13,427 bases of DNA. Origin: Flavobacteriaceae bacterium. GTDB lineage: Bacteria > Bacteroidota > Bacteroidia > Flavobacteriales > Flavobacteriaceae. The stretch is from contig PAUJ01000035.1 of the NCBI GenBank assembly GCA_002713705.1, forward strand, positions 55,098 to 68,524, read 5' to 3'. The notes beneath the pieces were generated by a model. It was not told the DNA's origin. It saw only the letters and a program-made list of their open reading frames with translations, and searched no databases. Positions 7,629 to 13,427 of this stretch are shown here, one piece after another; position 1 is the first letter of the stretch, and each line of letters opens with the position of its first letter. Both the position numbers and the translations under genes were made by a program.

Positions 7629-7850
7629 TATTGAATGTTTTATTTTATTAAGGCTCCTCTCAATACTTTTTCCATTGCTGAAAAAGTATTCAAAAAATCT
7701 AGGCTTGCGAAACTGTATCTAAATTTTTCATTCGGTTTCTAAATTTCAGAAACTCGCTACAGTGTTTTATCGTTAATATTTTACTCTTTTTTAGCTCAAA
7801 CAGCCTGAAATTTTTCACGAAACCTCATTTCAAATTTTACGATAATTTTC
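7629..7850. repeat. module D: AT-rich segment with inverted repeats, possible dispersed element
   Basis: A non-coding segment of about 220 bases between C2 and A2. It has a perfect 10-base inverted repeat, AATACTTTTT (7662-7671) and AAAAAGTATT (7681-7690), around a 9-base loop. A second one is GTTTCT (7735-7740) with AGAAAC (7748-7753) around 7 bases. All frames are broken by stops. From memory, its reverse complement resembles a dispersed intergenic sequence of flavobacterial genomes; this is unverified. It occurs once in this window. Confidence 0.5.
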
Positions 7851-7856
7851 GGTATG

Positions 7857-7899
7857 CCGTTTTCCTTCTAAGTCACATACTGCATTTATTGTTAAATAG
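7857..7899 (+). repeat. module A, copy 2 (43-base direct repeat)
   Basis: It matches 7433-7475 with one mismatch (T for G at the fourth base). The spacing between copies is 424 bases, almost the same as the 421-base spacing of the two B modules. Confidence 0.9.
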
Positions 7900-7915
7900 T
7901 AGGTTTTAAAGCAAA

Positions 7916-7945
7916 ATCCTCGTGATTGTAGGAATCCCATTATAA
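7916..7945 (+). repeat. faint B-like module
   Basis: ATCCTCGTGATTGTAGGAAT followed by CCCATTATAA has the same layout as module B, with TCCT and AGGA arms and then a CAT-AA tail. Only a short stem remains. It is probably a decayed member of the same hairpin family, but the similarity is weak. Confidence 0.4.
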
Positions 7946-7947
7946 GA

Positions 7948-7984
7948 AACGTCATCCCAGAGAAGGCGGGGACCTCATGAAGCT
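7948..7984 (+). repeat. module B, copy 2: decayed hairpin repeat
   Basis: It is the same length as copy 1 (37 bases) with three mismatches. Two of them fall in the left arm (CCCAGAG for CCCCGCG), so the perfect stem of copy 1 is lost. The outer AACGTCAT and the right side GGCGGGGACCTCAT are conserved. Confidence 0.8.
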
Positions 7985-8008
7985 AACTTTTTTATTTTTT
8001 TTAGTACT

Positions 8009-8037
8009 AATCCCTTCAGCAGGAATCTCATCATAAA
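8009..8037 (+). repeat. faint B-like module
   Basis: TAATCCCTTCAGCAGGAATC followed by TCATCATAA repeats the TCC...GGAATC(T/C)CAT layout of the module at 7916. The two share AGGAATC(T/C)CAT(T/C)ATAA. Low confidence. Confidence 0.35.
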
Positions 8038-8058
8038 AATTTCGAATCATATTTTTAG

Positions 8059-8086
8059 TTCCATTGCCTAAAGCTCAGCGGTCTTA
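8059..8086 (+). repeat. module C, copy 3 (decayed, short)
   Basis: TTCCATTGCCTAAAGCTCAG followed by CGGTCTTA matches the first part of module C (TTCCATTGCCTACAGCTTAG) with two mismatches. The rest is lost. Confidence 0.6.
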
Positions 8087-8261
8087 ATTCTTTTATTGAA
8101 TAACACTATTTTATATATAATATATGCTCGATAAAGTATTTGCTTTTTTGCTTTGGAAACAATTTTATTACGATATTTGTAATTCGGCTTAATTTTAAAG
8201 TAATTATACAATATAATCGTTTTCTATAAAATCATTAGAAAACAATAAATGAAACTGAATT

Positions 8262-8444
8262 ATGGGAATGAATAAAAACACAGTATTGGCTTGGGCAACT
8301 TTTATAATGATATTAATGGGCTTAATTTTAATTGCTCTTGGAGCATTTAGATATGATGATGTTGCTGGATGGGGATTTGCTTCTGTAGGAATCGGATTCT
8401 TTGCAAATGCTTGGGTTTTTAATGCATTAAAAGGAAGAGTGTAG
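8262..8444 (+). CDS. small membrane protein, CAL67264 family
   Basis: A 60-residue protein with two hydrophobic segments (about residues 9-28 and 37-55). They are joined by a short polar loop, FRYDDVAGW, and followed by a basic tail, LKGRV. The N-terminus MGMNKNTVLAW and the RYDDVAGWGF loop match, from memory, a family of small uncharacterised flavobacterial membrane proteins named after the Gramella protein CAL67264. The function is unknown. The gene lies 60 bases upstream of ettA on the same strand, and I recall the same arrangement in related genomes, so the two may be co-transcribed. ATG at 8262 is taken as the start; an in-frame ATG two codons later is possible. Although short, the clean amphipathic pattern and recognisable sequence make it a real gene. 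Confidence 0.85.
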   Translation: MGMNKNTVLAWATFIMILMGLILIALGAFRYDDVAGWGFASVGIGFFANAWVFNALKGRV

Positions 8445-8504
8445 TTTACTAATTTTCTTTCAAGCTTTCAGAAATAAAATATAAATAACCATTTAATTAA
8501 TATT

Positions 8505-10196
8505 ATGTCAGATGACAAAAAGGTGATTTTCTCCATGTCTGGAGTTACCAAAGCCTATCAAAATTCACAAACTCCAGTACTCAAAAATATATATTTAAGT
8601 TTTTTCTATGGAGCAAAAATTGGAATACTAGGTTTAAATGGAAGTGGTAAATCTACACTTTTAAAGATTATAGCAGGGGTAGATACCAACTATAGAGGAG
8701 ATGTTGTTTTTGCTGATGGATATTCTGTGGGTTATTTAGAACAAGAACCTAAATTAGATGAATCTAAAACAGTCCTAGAAATTGTAAAAGAAGGAGTACA
8801 AGATGTTGTGGATGTTCTGGATGAATACAATAAAATAAATGATATGTTTGGCTTGCCAGAAGTTTATGAAAATCCAGATAAAATGGATGATCTTATGGCA
8901 AAACAAGCTGTATTACAAGATAAAATTGATGCTACAAATGCATGGGAATTAGATACCAAGTTAGAAATTGCCATGGATGCTCTTAGAACTCCTCCCGGAG
9001 ATTCCCCAATAAATGTTTTATCTGGTGGTGAGCGCAGAAGAGTTGCCTTGTGCAGATTATTATTACAAGAGCCAGATGTATTATTATTAGATGAGCCTAC
9101 AAATCACTTGGATGCTGAAAGTGTTCATTGGCTAGAACACCACTTATCAAAATACAAAGGAACCGTAATAGCAGTAACTCACGATCGGTATTTTCTTGAT
9201 AATGTAGCAGGTTGGATCTTAGAATTAGATCGGGGAGAAGGGATTCCTTGGAAAGGTAACTATTCTTCTTGGTTAGATCAAAAATCCAAACGAATGGCAC
9301 AAGAAAGTAAAACAGCCTCTAAACGTCAAAAAACACTAGAACGCGAATTAGATTGGGTTCGTCAAGGTGCAAAAGGAAGACAAACAAAACAAAAAGCAAG
9401 ACTTAATAACTATGATAAGTTAATGAGTCAAGATCAGAAACAATTGGATGAAAAATTAGAAATTTACATTCCCAATGGACCACGTTTAGGTACTAATGTT
9501 ATTGAAGCTAAAGGAGTTTCTAAGGCATTTGGAGATAAGTTGCTATATGAGGATTTAAATTTTAATTTACCCCAAGCAGGAATCGTTGGTATTATTGGTC
9601 CTAATGGGGCAGGAAAAACAACTATCTTTAAAATGATTATGGGTCAGGAAACACCGGATGCTGGTGATTTTACTGTTGGAGAAACAGCTCAAATTGCTTA
9701 TGTAGACCAAGCCCATTCCAATATTAATGCTGAAAAATCAATCTGGGAAAATTTCTGTGATGGTCAAGAGTTGATAATGATGGGCGGTAAACAAGTCAAT
9801 TCAAGAGCTTATCTGAGTCGTTTTAACTTTGGAGGAAGTGAACAAAACAAAAAAGTTGCTACACTTTCTGGTGGAGAACGAAACCGTTTACACCTCGCCA
9901 TGACTTTGCGCGAAGAAGGAAACGTTTTATTATTAGATGAACCGACAAATGACTTAGATGTCAATACACTTAGGGCCTTAGAAGAAGGTTTGGATAGTTT
10001 TGCAGGTTGTGCGGTAGTTATATCTCACGACAGGTGGTTTTTAGATCGTGTTTGTACTCATATTTTAGCTTTTGAAGGAGACAGTCAAGTATATTTCTTC
10101 GAAGGTGGATTTAGTGATTATGAAGAGAATAAAAAGAAACGATTGGGTGGTGATTTGCTGCCAAAAAGAATTAAATACAAAAAACTAATCAGATAA
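8505..10196 (+). CDS. ettA: ABC-F translation factor, energy-dependent translational throttle A
   Basis: A soluble 563-residue protein with two ATP-binding domains and no membrane segments, so it is not a transporter. Domain 1 has Walker A GLNGSGKS (43-50), LSGGE (172-176), LLLDEPTNHLD (193-203) and VTHDR with H226. Domain 2 has GPNGAGKTT (365-373), LSGGE (454-458), LLLDEPTNDLD (475-485) and ISHDR with H508. The basic linker at about 255-320 (SKRMAQESK, RQTKQKARLNNYDKL) is the P-site tRNA interaction motif of ABC-F proteins. The length and the C-terminal pattern (FEGDSQVYFFEGGFSDYEENKKKR) fit EttA (555 residues in E. coli) rather than Uup or antibiotic-resistance ABC-F proteins. EttA binds the ribosomal E site and gates early elongation according to the ATP/ADP ratio. 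The HAD gene begins 7 bases after the stop, so they are likely co-transcribed. Confidence 0.94.
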   Translation: MSDDKKVIFSMSGVTKAYQNSQTPVLKNIYLSFFYGAKIGILGLNGSGKSTLLKIIAGVDTNYRGDVVFADGYSVGYLEQEPKLDESKTVLEIVKEGVQDVVDVLDEYNKINDMFGLPEVYENPDKMDDLMAKQAVLQDKIDATNAWELDTKLEIAMDALRTPPGDSPINVLSGGERRRVALCRLLLQEPDVLLLDEPTNHLDAESVHWLEHHLSKYKGTVIAVTHDRYFLDNVAGWILELDRGEGIPWKGNYSSWLDQKSKRMAQESKTASKRQKTLERELDWVRQGAKGRQTKQKARLNNYDKLMSQDQKQLDEKLEIYIPNGPRLGTNVIEAKGVSKAFGDKLLYEDLNFNLPQAGIVGIIGPNGAGKTTIFKMIMGQETPDAGDFTVGETAQIAYVDQAHSNINAEKSIWENFCDGQELIMMGGKQVNSRAYLSRFNFGGSEQNKKVATLSGGERNRLHLAMTLREEGNVLLLDEPTNDLDVNTLRALEEGLDSFAGCAVVISHDRWFLDRVCTHILAFEGDSQVYFFEGGFSDYEENKKKRLGGDLLPKRIKYKKLIR

Positions 10197-10203
10197 TTTT
10201 TTA

Positions 10204-10893
10204 ATGTTTAGTACCATAAAAGTTATTGCTTTTGATGCCGATGATACCTTATGGGTAAATGAACCTTATTTCAGAACTGCAGAAAAAGCATTTTGTGAGC
10301 TTTTAAAAGAGTATGTTCCTGAAGAAGAATGTAACGAGTTGTTATATAAATTTGAAATGCAAAATTTACCTTTGTATGGATATGGCATCAAACCTTTTGT
10401 ATTATCCTTGATTGAAGCTGCCATTACTATTTCAAAAAAGCAAATTTCTTTAGAAATTGTTTCAGAAATTATCGCAATAGGAAAAGAAATGTTGCAAATG
10501 CCTGTTGAACTCATTGATGGAATTGAAGCAACGTTAGCGCATCTTTCAAAAAAGTATCTTTTGGTAATGGCTACCAAAGGAGATTTATTAGATCAAGAAC
10601 GTAAATTGATAAAATCTGGTTTGGAAAAATATTTTCATCACATAGAAGTGATGAGTGATAAACAACCTGAGAATTATCAAAAGTTAATAACTCACTTAGA
10701 CATTACTCCTTCGCAATTTTTAATGGTAGGTAATTCCTTAAAATCTGATGTTCTTCCGGTTTTAGAAATCGGATCTTATGCAATTCATATTCCGTTTCAT
10801 ACTACTTGGGAACATGAAAAAGTAGAAGAAGAAGTAATGCATTACAATTTTAAAGAACTAAAATTGGCTTCAGAATTGATCGATTTATTATAA
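10204..10893 (+). CDS. HAD-family hydrolase (phosphatase-like)
   Basis: A cytoplasmic 229-residue haloacid dehalogenase-superfamily protein. Motif I is FDADDTLW, with nucleophile D11 and acid D13. Motif II is MATKGD with T124. The motif III lysine is K153 in SDKQP. Motif IV is VGNSLKSDVLP with D182. The helical cap between motifs I and II (about residues 17-105) is of the C1 type. The D-x-D pair favours phosphatase activity over dehalogenase activity. The substrate is unknown. It starts 7 bases after ettA and 30 bases before the S9 peptidase gene, so a shared transcript is likely, but no functional link to translation is evident. Confidence 0.9.
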   Translation: MFSTIKVIAFDADDTLWVNEPYFRTAEKAFCELLKEYVPEEECNELLYKFEMQNLPLYGYGIKPFVLSLIEAAITISKKQISLEIVSEIIAIGKEMLQMPVELIDGIEATLAHLSKKYLLVMATKGDLLDQERKLIKSGLEKYFHHIEVMSDKQPENYQKLITHLDITPSQFLMVGNSLKSDVLPVLEIGSYAIHIPFHTTWEHEKVEEEVMHYNFKELKLASELIDLL

Positions 10894-10923
10894 GTATAGT
10901 ACTCTATTTTTAAATTTTAAATT

Positions 10924-12960
10924 ATGTCTAATTTATTTCAAATAACAGTATTTTTTTTAACTTCTTTTTTAGTTTTTTTTAATGCATCGGCTCAAGAAAA
11001 AACTAATTTCACTTCATTAGATGTCTTTCAGTTAGAATTTGCTGCGGATCCTCAAATAGCCCCAGATGGCTCTACTATAATTTATAGAAGAAAAGGCTTT
11101 GATATTATGAAAGACCGTTCTAAAGGAAGTCTCTGGATGCTTTCATCCGACGGTGAAAACCATCATAAACTAACACATAAAGAAACCGACGAAAGACAAG
11201 CAAAATGGTCGCCAACTGGAGACCGAATTGCCTTTATAAGTAATTCAGAAAATGGAAGTGAAATCTATTTGTATTGGCTAGATTCGAAAGTTACTGCAAA
11301 GTTAACTCAACTTGAAAATAGTCCTTCTTCTATTACTTGGTCTCCCGATGGAAAGCATTTAGCATTTTCAATGAAAGTAAATGCTAAAGCACCAGTAATT
11401 GCAAAAATGCCTTCAAAACCACCAGGTGCAAAATGGGCAGCTGCACCAAGAATTACAGACCGTTTAAAACACGAGGCTGATGGACAAGGATACATCAAAC
11501 CCGGATTTTCACAGATTTTTGTTATTTCTTCAGAAGGAGGCTCGCCAAGACAGTTAACAAAAGGCGATCATAACCATCGAGGAACTTTATCTTGGGCTCC
11601 TAATGGAACGGAAATTTTCTTTTCGGGAAATCTTACTGAAAATTGGGAATATGATTTTAGAAATTCTGAAGTGTATTCAGTGAATACCCAAACGTTAAAA
11701 ATTAAATCCTATACATCACAAAATGGGCCTGATTATCAACCTAAAGTTTCACCAAATGGGAACTTTATATCTTATTTAGGATATAAAGATAAAGTACAGA
11801 CCTATCAGGTAAATCAGTTAACGATTATGGATCGAGATGGTGAAAATAAACGAGTAATTACAAATGACCTAGACAGAAGTATTAAGAACGCGGTATGGTC
11901 TAAGGATAGTAAAGGGCTTTATATTTTGTTTGAAGATAAGGGAAAAACGAATCTTGCTTTTATGGATTTGAATGGAAAAATTTCAAAAATAACTGATAAA
12001 ATAGGGGGAACTAGTCTTGGAAGGCCCTATGCGAGCGGAAGTTTTTCGGTATCAAATAAAGGAAAAATAGCTTTTACCTATGCTGCTGTTAACCGTCCAG
12101 CTGATCTAGCCATCACTTCCTTAAGATCAAAAGAAATTAAAGTGTTAACTCACTTAAATGCAGATTTATTAGATTACCGTTCCTTGGGTGAGGTAGAAGA
12201 AATATGGTATACATCAAGTATTGATGGTAGAGATATTCAGGGTTGGATAGTTTATCCTTTTAATTATGATAAAAACAAAAAATATCCAATTATTATTGAA
12301 AATCATGGAGGCCCCATATTAAATTATACCGCTAATTTTTCTGCAGAAATACAATTATATGCTGCAGCTGGGTATATGGTTTTTTATCCTAATCCCAGAG
12401 GAAGTACGAGTTACGGAGAGGAATTTGGTAATTTATTATACAATAATTACCCAGGGGAAGATTATCACGATGTCATGGATGGATTGGACGCTGTTATTAA
12501 AAAGGGAAATGTAGATGAACAACGATTGTATGTTACCGGTGGAAGTGCAGGAGGAATAATGACCGCTTGGATCATTGGAAAAACTGATCGATTTAAAGCA
12601 GCTGTTGTAGCAAAACCAGTAATGAATTGGATAAGCAAGACCCTAACCGCAGATAATTATTATGGGTATGCAAATTCTAGGTATCCAGGGCAGCCTTGGG
12701 AGAATTTTGAAAACTATTGGAAATTCTCACCAATTTCTTTGGTAGCAAATGTAGAAACTCCAACCATGGTAATGGTTGGAATGAATGATTTGCGAACACC
12801 ACCGAGTGAGGCGAAGCAATTGTATCACGCTTTAAAACTTAGAAAAATACCCACCGTTTTAGTTGAAATTCCTGGTGCTTCTCATGGAATTGCCTCCAGA
12901 CCTAGTAATTTAATTACTAAAGTAGCACATACCATTGCTTGGTTTGAAACGTATAAATAA
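10924..12960 (+). CDS. exported S9-family peptidase (prolyl oligopeptidase / acylaminoacyl-peptidase type)
   Basis: A 678-residue serine peptidase with a signal peptide (hydrophobic residues 5-21, cut near ASA-QEK), so periplasmic or extracellular. Residues about 30-400 form a beta-propeller with repeated PD40/TolB-like blades (for example AKWSPTGDRIAFIS, ITWSPDGKHLAFS and LSWAPNGTEIFFSG). The C-terminal alpha/beta-hydrolase domain starts near residue 430 with WIVYPFNYDKNKKYPIIIENHGGP. The catalytic triad is S541 in TGGSAGGIM, D622 in GMNDLRTPP and H654 in GASHGIASR. The triad is complete and the length is usual for the S9C-like group. Such enzymes cleave short peptides, often after proline or from acylated N-termini. 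With the M24 and amidohydrolase genes it adds to the exported peptide-degrading enzymes here. The exact specificity is not readable. Confidence 0.92.
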   Translation: MSNLFQITVFFLTSFLVFFNASAQEKTNFTSLDVFQLEFAADPQIAPDGSTIIYRRKGFDIMKDRSKGSLWMLSSDGENHHKLTHKETDERQAKWSPTGDRIAFISNSENGSEIYLYWLDSKVTAKLTQLENSPSSITWSPDGKHLAFSMKVNAKAPVIAKMPSKPPGAKWAAAPRITDRLKHEADGQGYIKPGFSQIFVISSEGGSPRQLTKGDHNHRGTLSWAPNGTEIFFSGNLTENWEYDFRNSEVYSVNTQTLKIKSYTSQNGPDYQPKVSPNGNFISYLGYKDKVQTYQVNQLTIMDRDGENKRVITNDLDRSIKNAVWSKDSKGLYILFEDKGKTNLAFMDLNGKISKITDKIGGTSLGRPYASGSFSVSNKGKIAFTYAAVNRPADLAITSLRSKEIKVLTHLNADLLDYRSLGEVEEIWYTSSIDGRDIQGWIVYPFNYDKNKKYPIIIENHGGPILNYTANFSAEIQLYAAAGYMVFYPNPRGSTSYGEEFGNLLYNNYPGEDYHDVMDGLDAVIKKGNVDEQRLYVTGGSAGGIMTAWIIGKTDRFKAAVVAKPVMNWISKTLTADNYYGYANSRYPGQPWENFENYWKFSPISLVANVETPTMVMVGMNDLRTPPSEAKQLYHALKLRKIPTVLVEIPGASHGIASRPSNLITKVAHTIAWFETYK

Positions 12961-12996
12961 TAATTTTAGTTAATTATATGGCCGTTAGCAGAAAAA

Positions 12997-13427
12997 TTAT
13001 GGCGCGGTTTTTAAAAAACTAATTACAGGCGCTAAGCTTTCAAGGGGACTTTCTTCCATTGGAGTATGTCCTGTGTTTTCCAATATAACTAATGTGTTAT
13101 TTGGTAAGTCTTCTTGAAATTTATAGGCATTTTCGACTGGTATTAATAAATCTTCTGCTCCCCAAAGTATCAGTGTTGGTTGCTGTATGGTTTTTATATT
13201 TTTATGAGTGCTCGTATCTTTTGGTATTTTGAGTCGATCTACAAAGGCTTTTCGGTTTCCTGCTCTGAGCGTTAGATTAAAGTACCGTTCAACTACTAAA
13301 TCAGTTACTTTTGAGTTGTCAAAATATACATTTTCGACACTAGATCTCACTAAAAAACGCGGAGTTATAAAAGTAAGTAATTTATTGATTACAGGAATTG
13401 TAGCCAAGCTAAAAGCAATGGGCACAC
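12997..13427 (-). CDS. alpha/beta hydrolase, C-terminal part (5' end outside window)
   Basis: The frame is open to the right edge, so only about the last 142 residues are present; the GTG at 13425 is probably an internal valine. The cap region is visible (TPRFLVRSSVENVYFD, then ERYFNLTLRAGNRKAF). It is followed by the end of the hydrolase fold, with the catalytic acid in LILWGAEDLLIP (codon at 13150-13152) and the catalytic histidine in ENTGHTPMEESP (codon at 13066-13068). The nucleophile serine would lie outside the window. The layout matches proteins of the alpha/beta-hydrolase fold family of about 300 residues (esterase, haloalkane dehalogenase or epoxide hydrolase-like), and the substrate is unknown. 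It converges with the S9 gene, with 36 bases between the stops. No clear terminator hairpin is visible there. Confidence 0.88.
   Translation of the reverse strand, partial: VPIAFSLATIPVINKLLTFITPRFLVRSSVENVYFDNSKVTDLVVERYFNLTLRAGNRKAFVDRLKIPKDTSTHKNIKTIQQPTLILWGAEDLLIPVENAYKFQEDLPNNTLVILENTGHTPMEESPLESLAPVISFLKTAP

Larger units (their letters stand above)
7315..8261. other. intergenic repeat mosaic between divergent genes
   Basis: This is 947 bases without a credible gene, between the divergently transcribed carboxylase (-) and small membrane protein (+) genes. It contains repeated modules in the order A1 (7433), C1 (7481), B1 (7527), C2 (7591), D (7629-7850), A2 (7857), B-like (7916), B2 (7948), B-like (8009) and C3 (8059). 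Module A to module B is 94 bases in the first set and 91 in the second, so a composite unit may have been duplicated and then diverged. The last 170 bases (about 8090-8261) are very AT-rich without repeats and probably hold the promoter for the gene at 8262, but I found no convincing TAnnTTTG box. No tRNA or CRISPR array is seen. Confidence 0.8.

Noticed and set aside
7433..8086. CRISPR array
   Set aside because: The repeats are unequal in length, differ in sequence, and are not spaced regularly with unique spacers.
8090..8261. Bacteroidota-type promoter (TTG, then TAnnTTTG) upstream of the small membrane protein gene
   Set aside because: Several TTTG sites occur (for example near 8138-8180), but none has both the TA and a TTG at the right distance. 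The region is likely to hold a promoter, but I cannot place it.
12961..12996. Bidirectional terminator between the convergent S9 and alpha/beta hydrolase genes
   Set aside because: No inverted repeat of useful length followed by a T run is visible in the 36 bases.
1..13427. A new defence, mobile or biosynthetic system
   Set aside because: All genes fall into recognised housekeeping or degradative families, with no nuclease, transposase, integrase or toxin-antitoxin genes. The only unexplained structure is the repeat mosaic.

Overview
The window is AT-rich DNA with short intergenic gaps and no visible Shine-Dalgarno sites. It encodes typical Bacteroidota proteins: a short-form MenE, a flavobacterial-type 542-residue acyl-CoA carboxylase carboxyltransferase, a CAL67264-type small membrane protein next to EttA, and several exported hydrolases with N-terminal signal peptides. 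I read it as a chromosomal segment of a member of the Flavobacteriaceae. This rests on protein recognition from memory, not on a search.

Left part (1-4040, + strand): the 3' end of menC (o-succinylbenzoate synthase), a CPBP-family membrane protease, and menE (o-succinylbenzoate-CoA ligase). The first two are 19 bases apart and the last two 11 bases apart, so this looks like part of a menaquinone operon. Next comes a gene for an exported M24 metallopeptidase (Xaa-Pro peptidase-like). A single in-frame TAA at 3747-3749 interrupts it, and the reading frame is otherwise intact to 4040.

Middle (4061-7314, - strand): an exported metal-dependent amidohydrolase, convergent with the M24 gene and 20 bases from it. 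Upstream of it lies a carboxyltransferase subunit of a biotin-dependent acyl-CoA carboxylase, most like methylcrotonyl/propionyl-CoA carboxylase beta.

Intergenic mosaic (7315-8261): about 950 bases with no credible gene, between divergently transcribed genes. It is built from short repeated modules. There is a 43-base repeat present twice, a GC-rich hairpin repeat (one perfect copy, one decayed copy, two faint relatives), a third repeat in three copies, and a central AT-rich segment with perfect inverted repeats. This is the least ordinary part of the window.

Right part (8262-12960, + strand): a 60-residue membrane protein, the ABC-F translation factor EttA, a HAD-family hydrolase 7 bases after it, and an exported S9-family prolyl oligopeptidase-type peptidase. 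The window ends with the C-terminal half of an alpha/beta hydrolase on the - strand (12997-13427).

The genes are mostly housekeeping (menaquinone synthesis, translation, acyl-CoA carboxylation) plus exported peptide-degrading enzymes. I see no tRNA, rRNA, CRISPR array, phage or transposase gene, and no clear new multi-gene system. The points that deserve a second look are the interrupted M24 gene, the repeat mosaic, and the recurring partnership of an uncharacterised small membrane protein with EttA.
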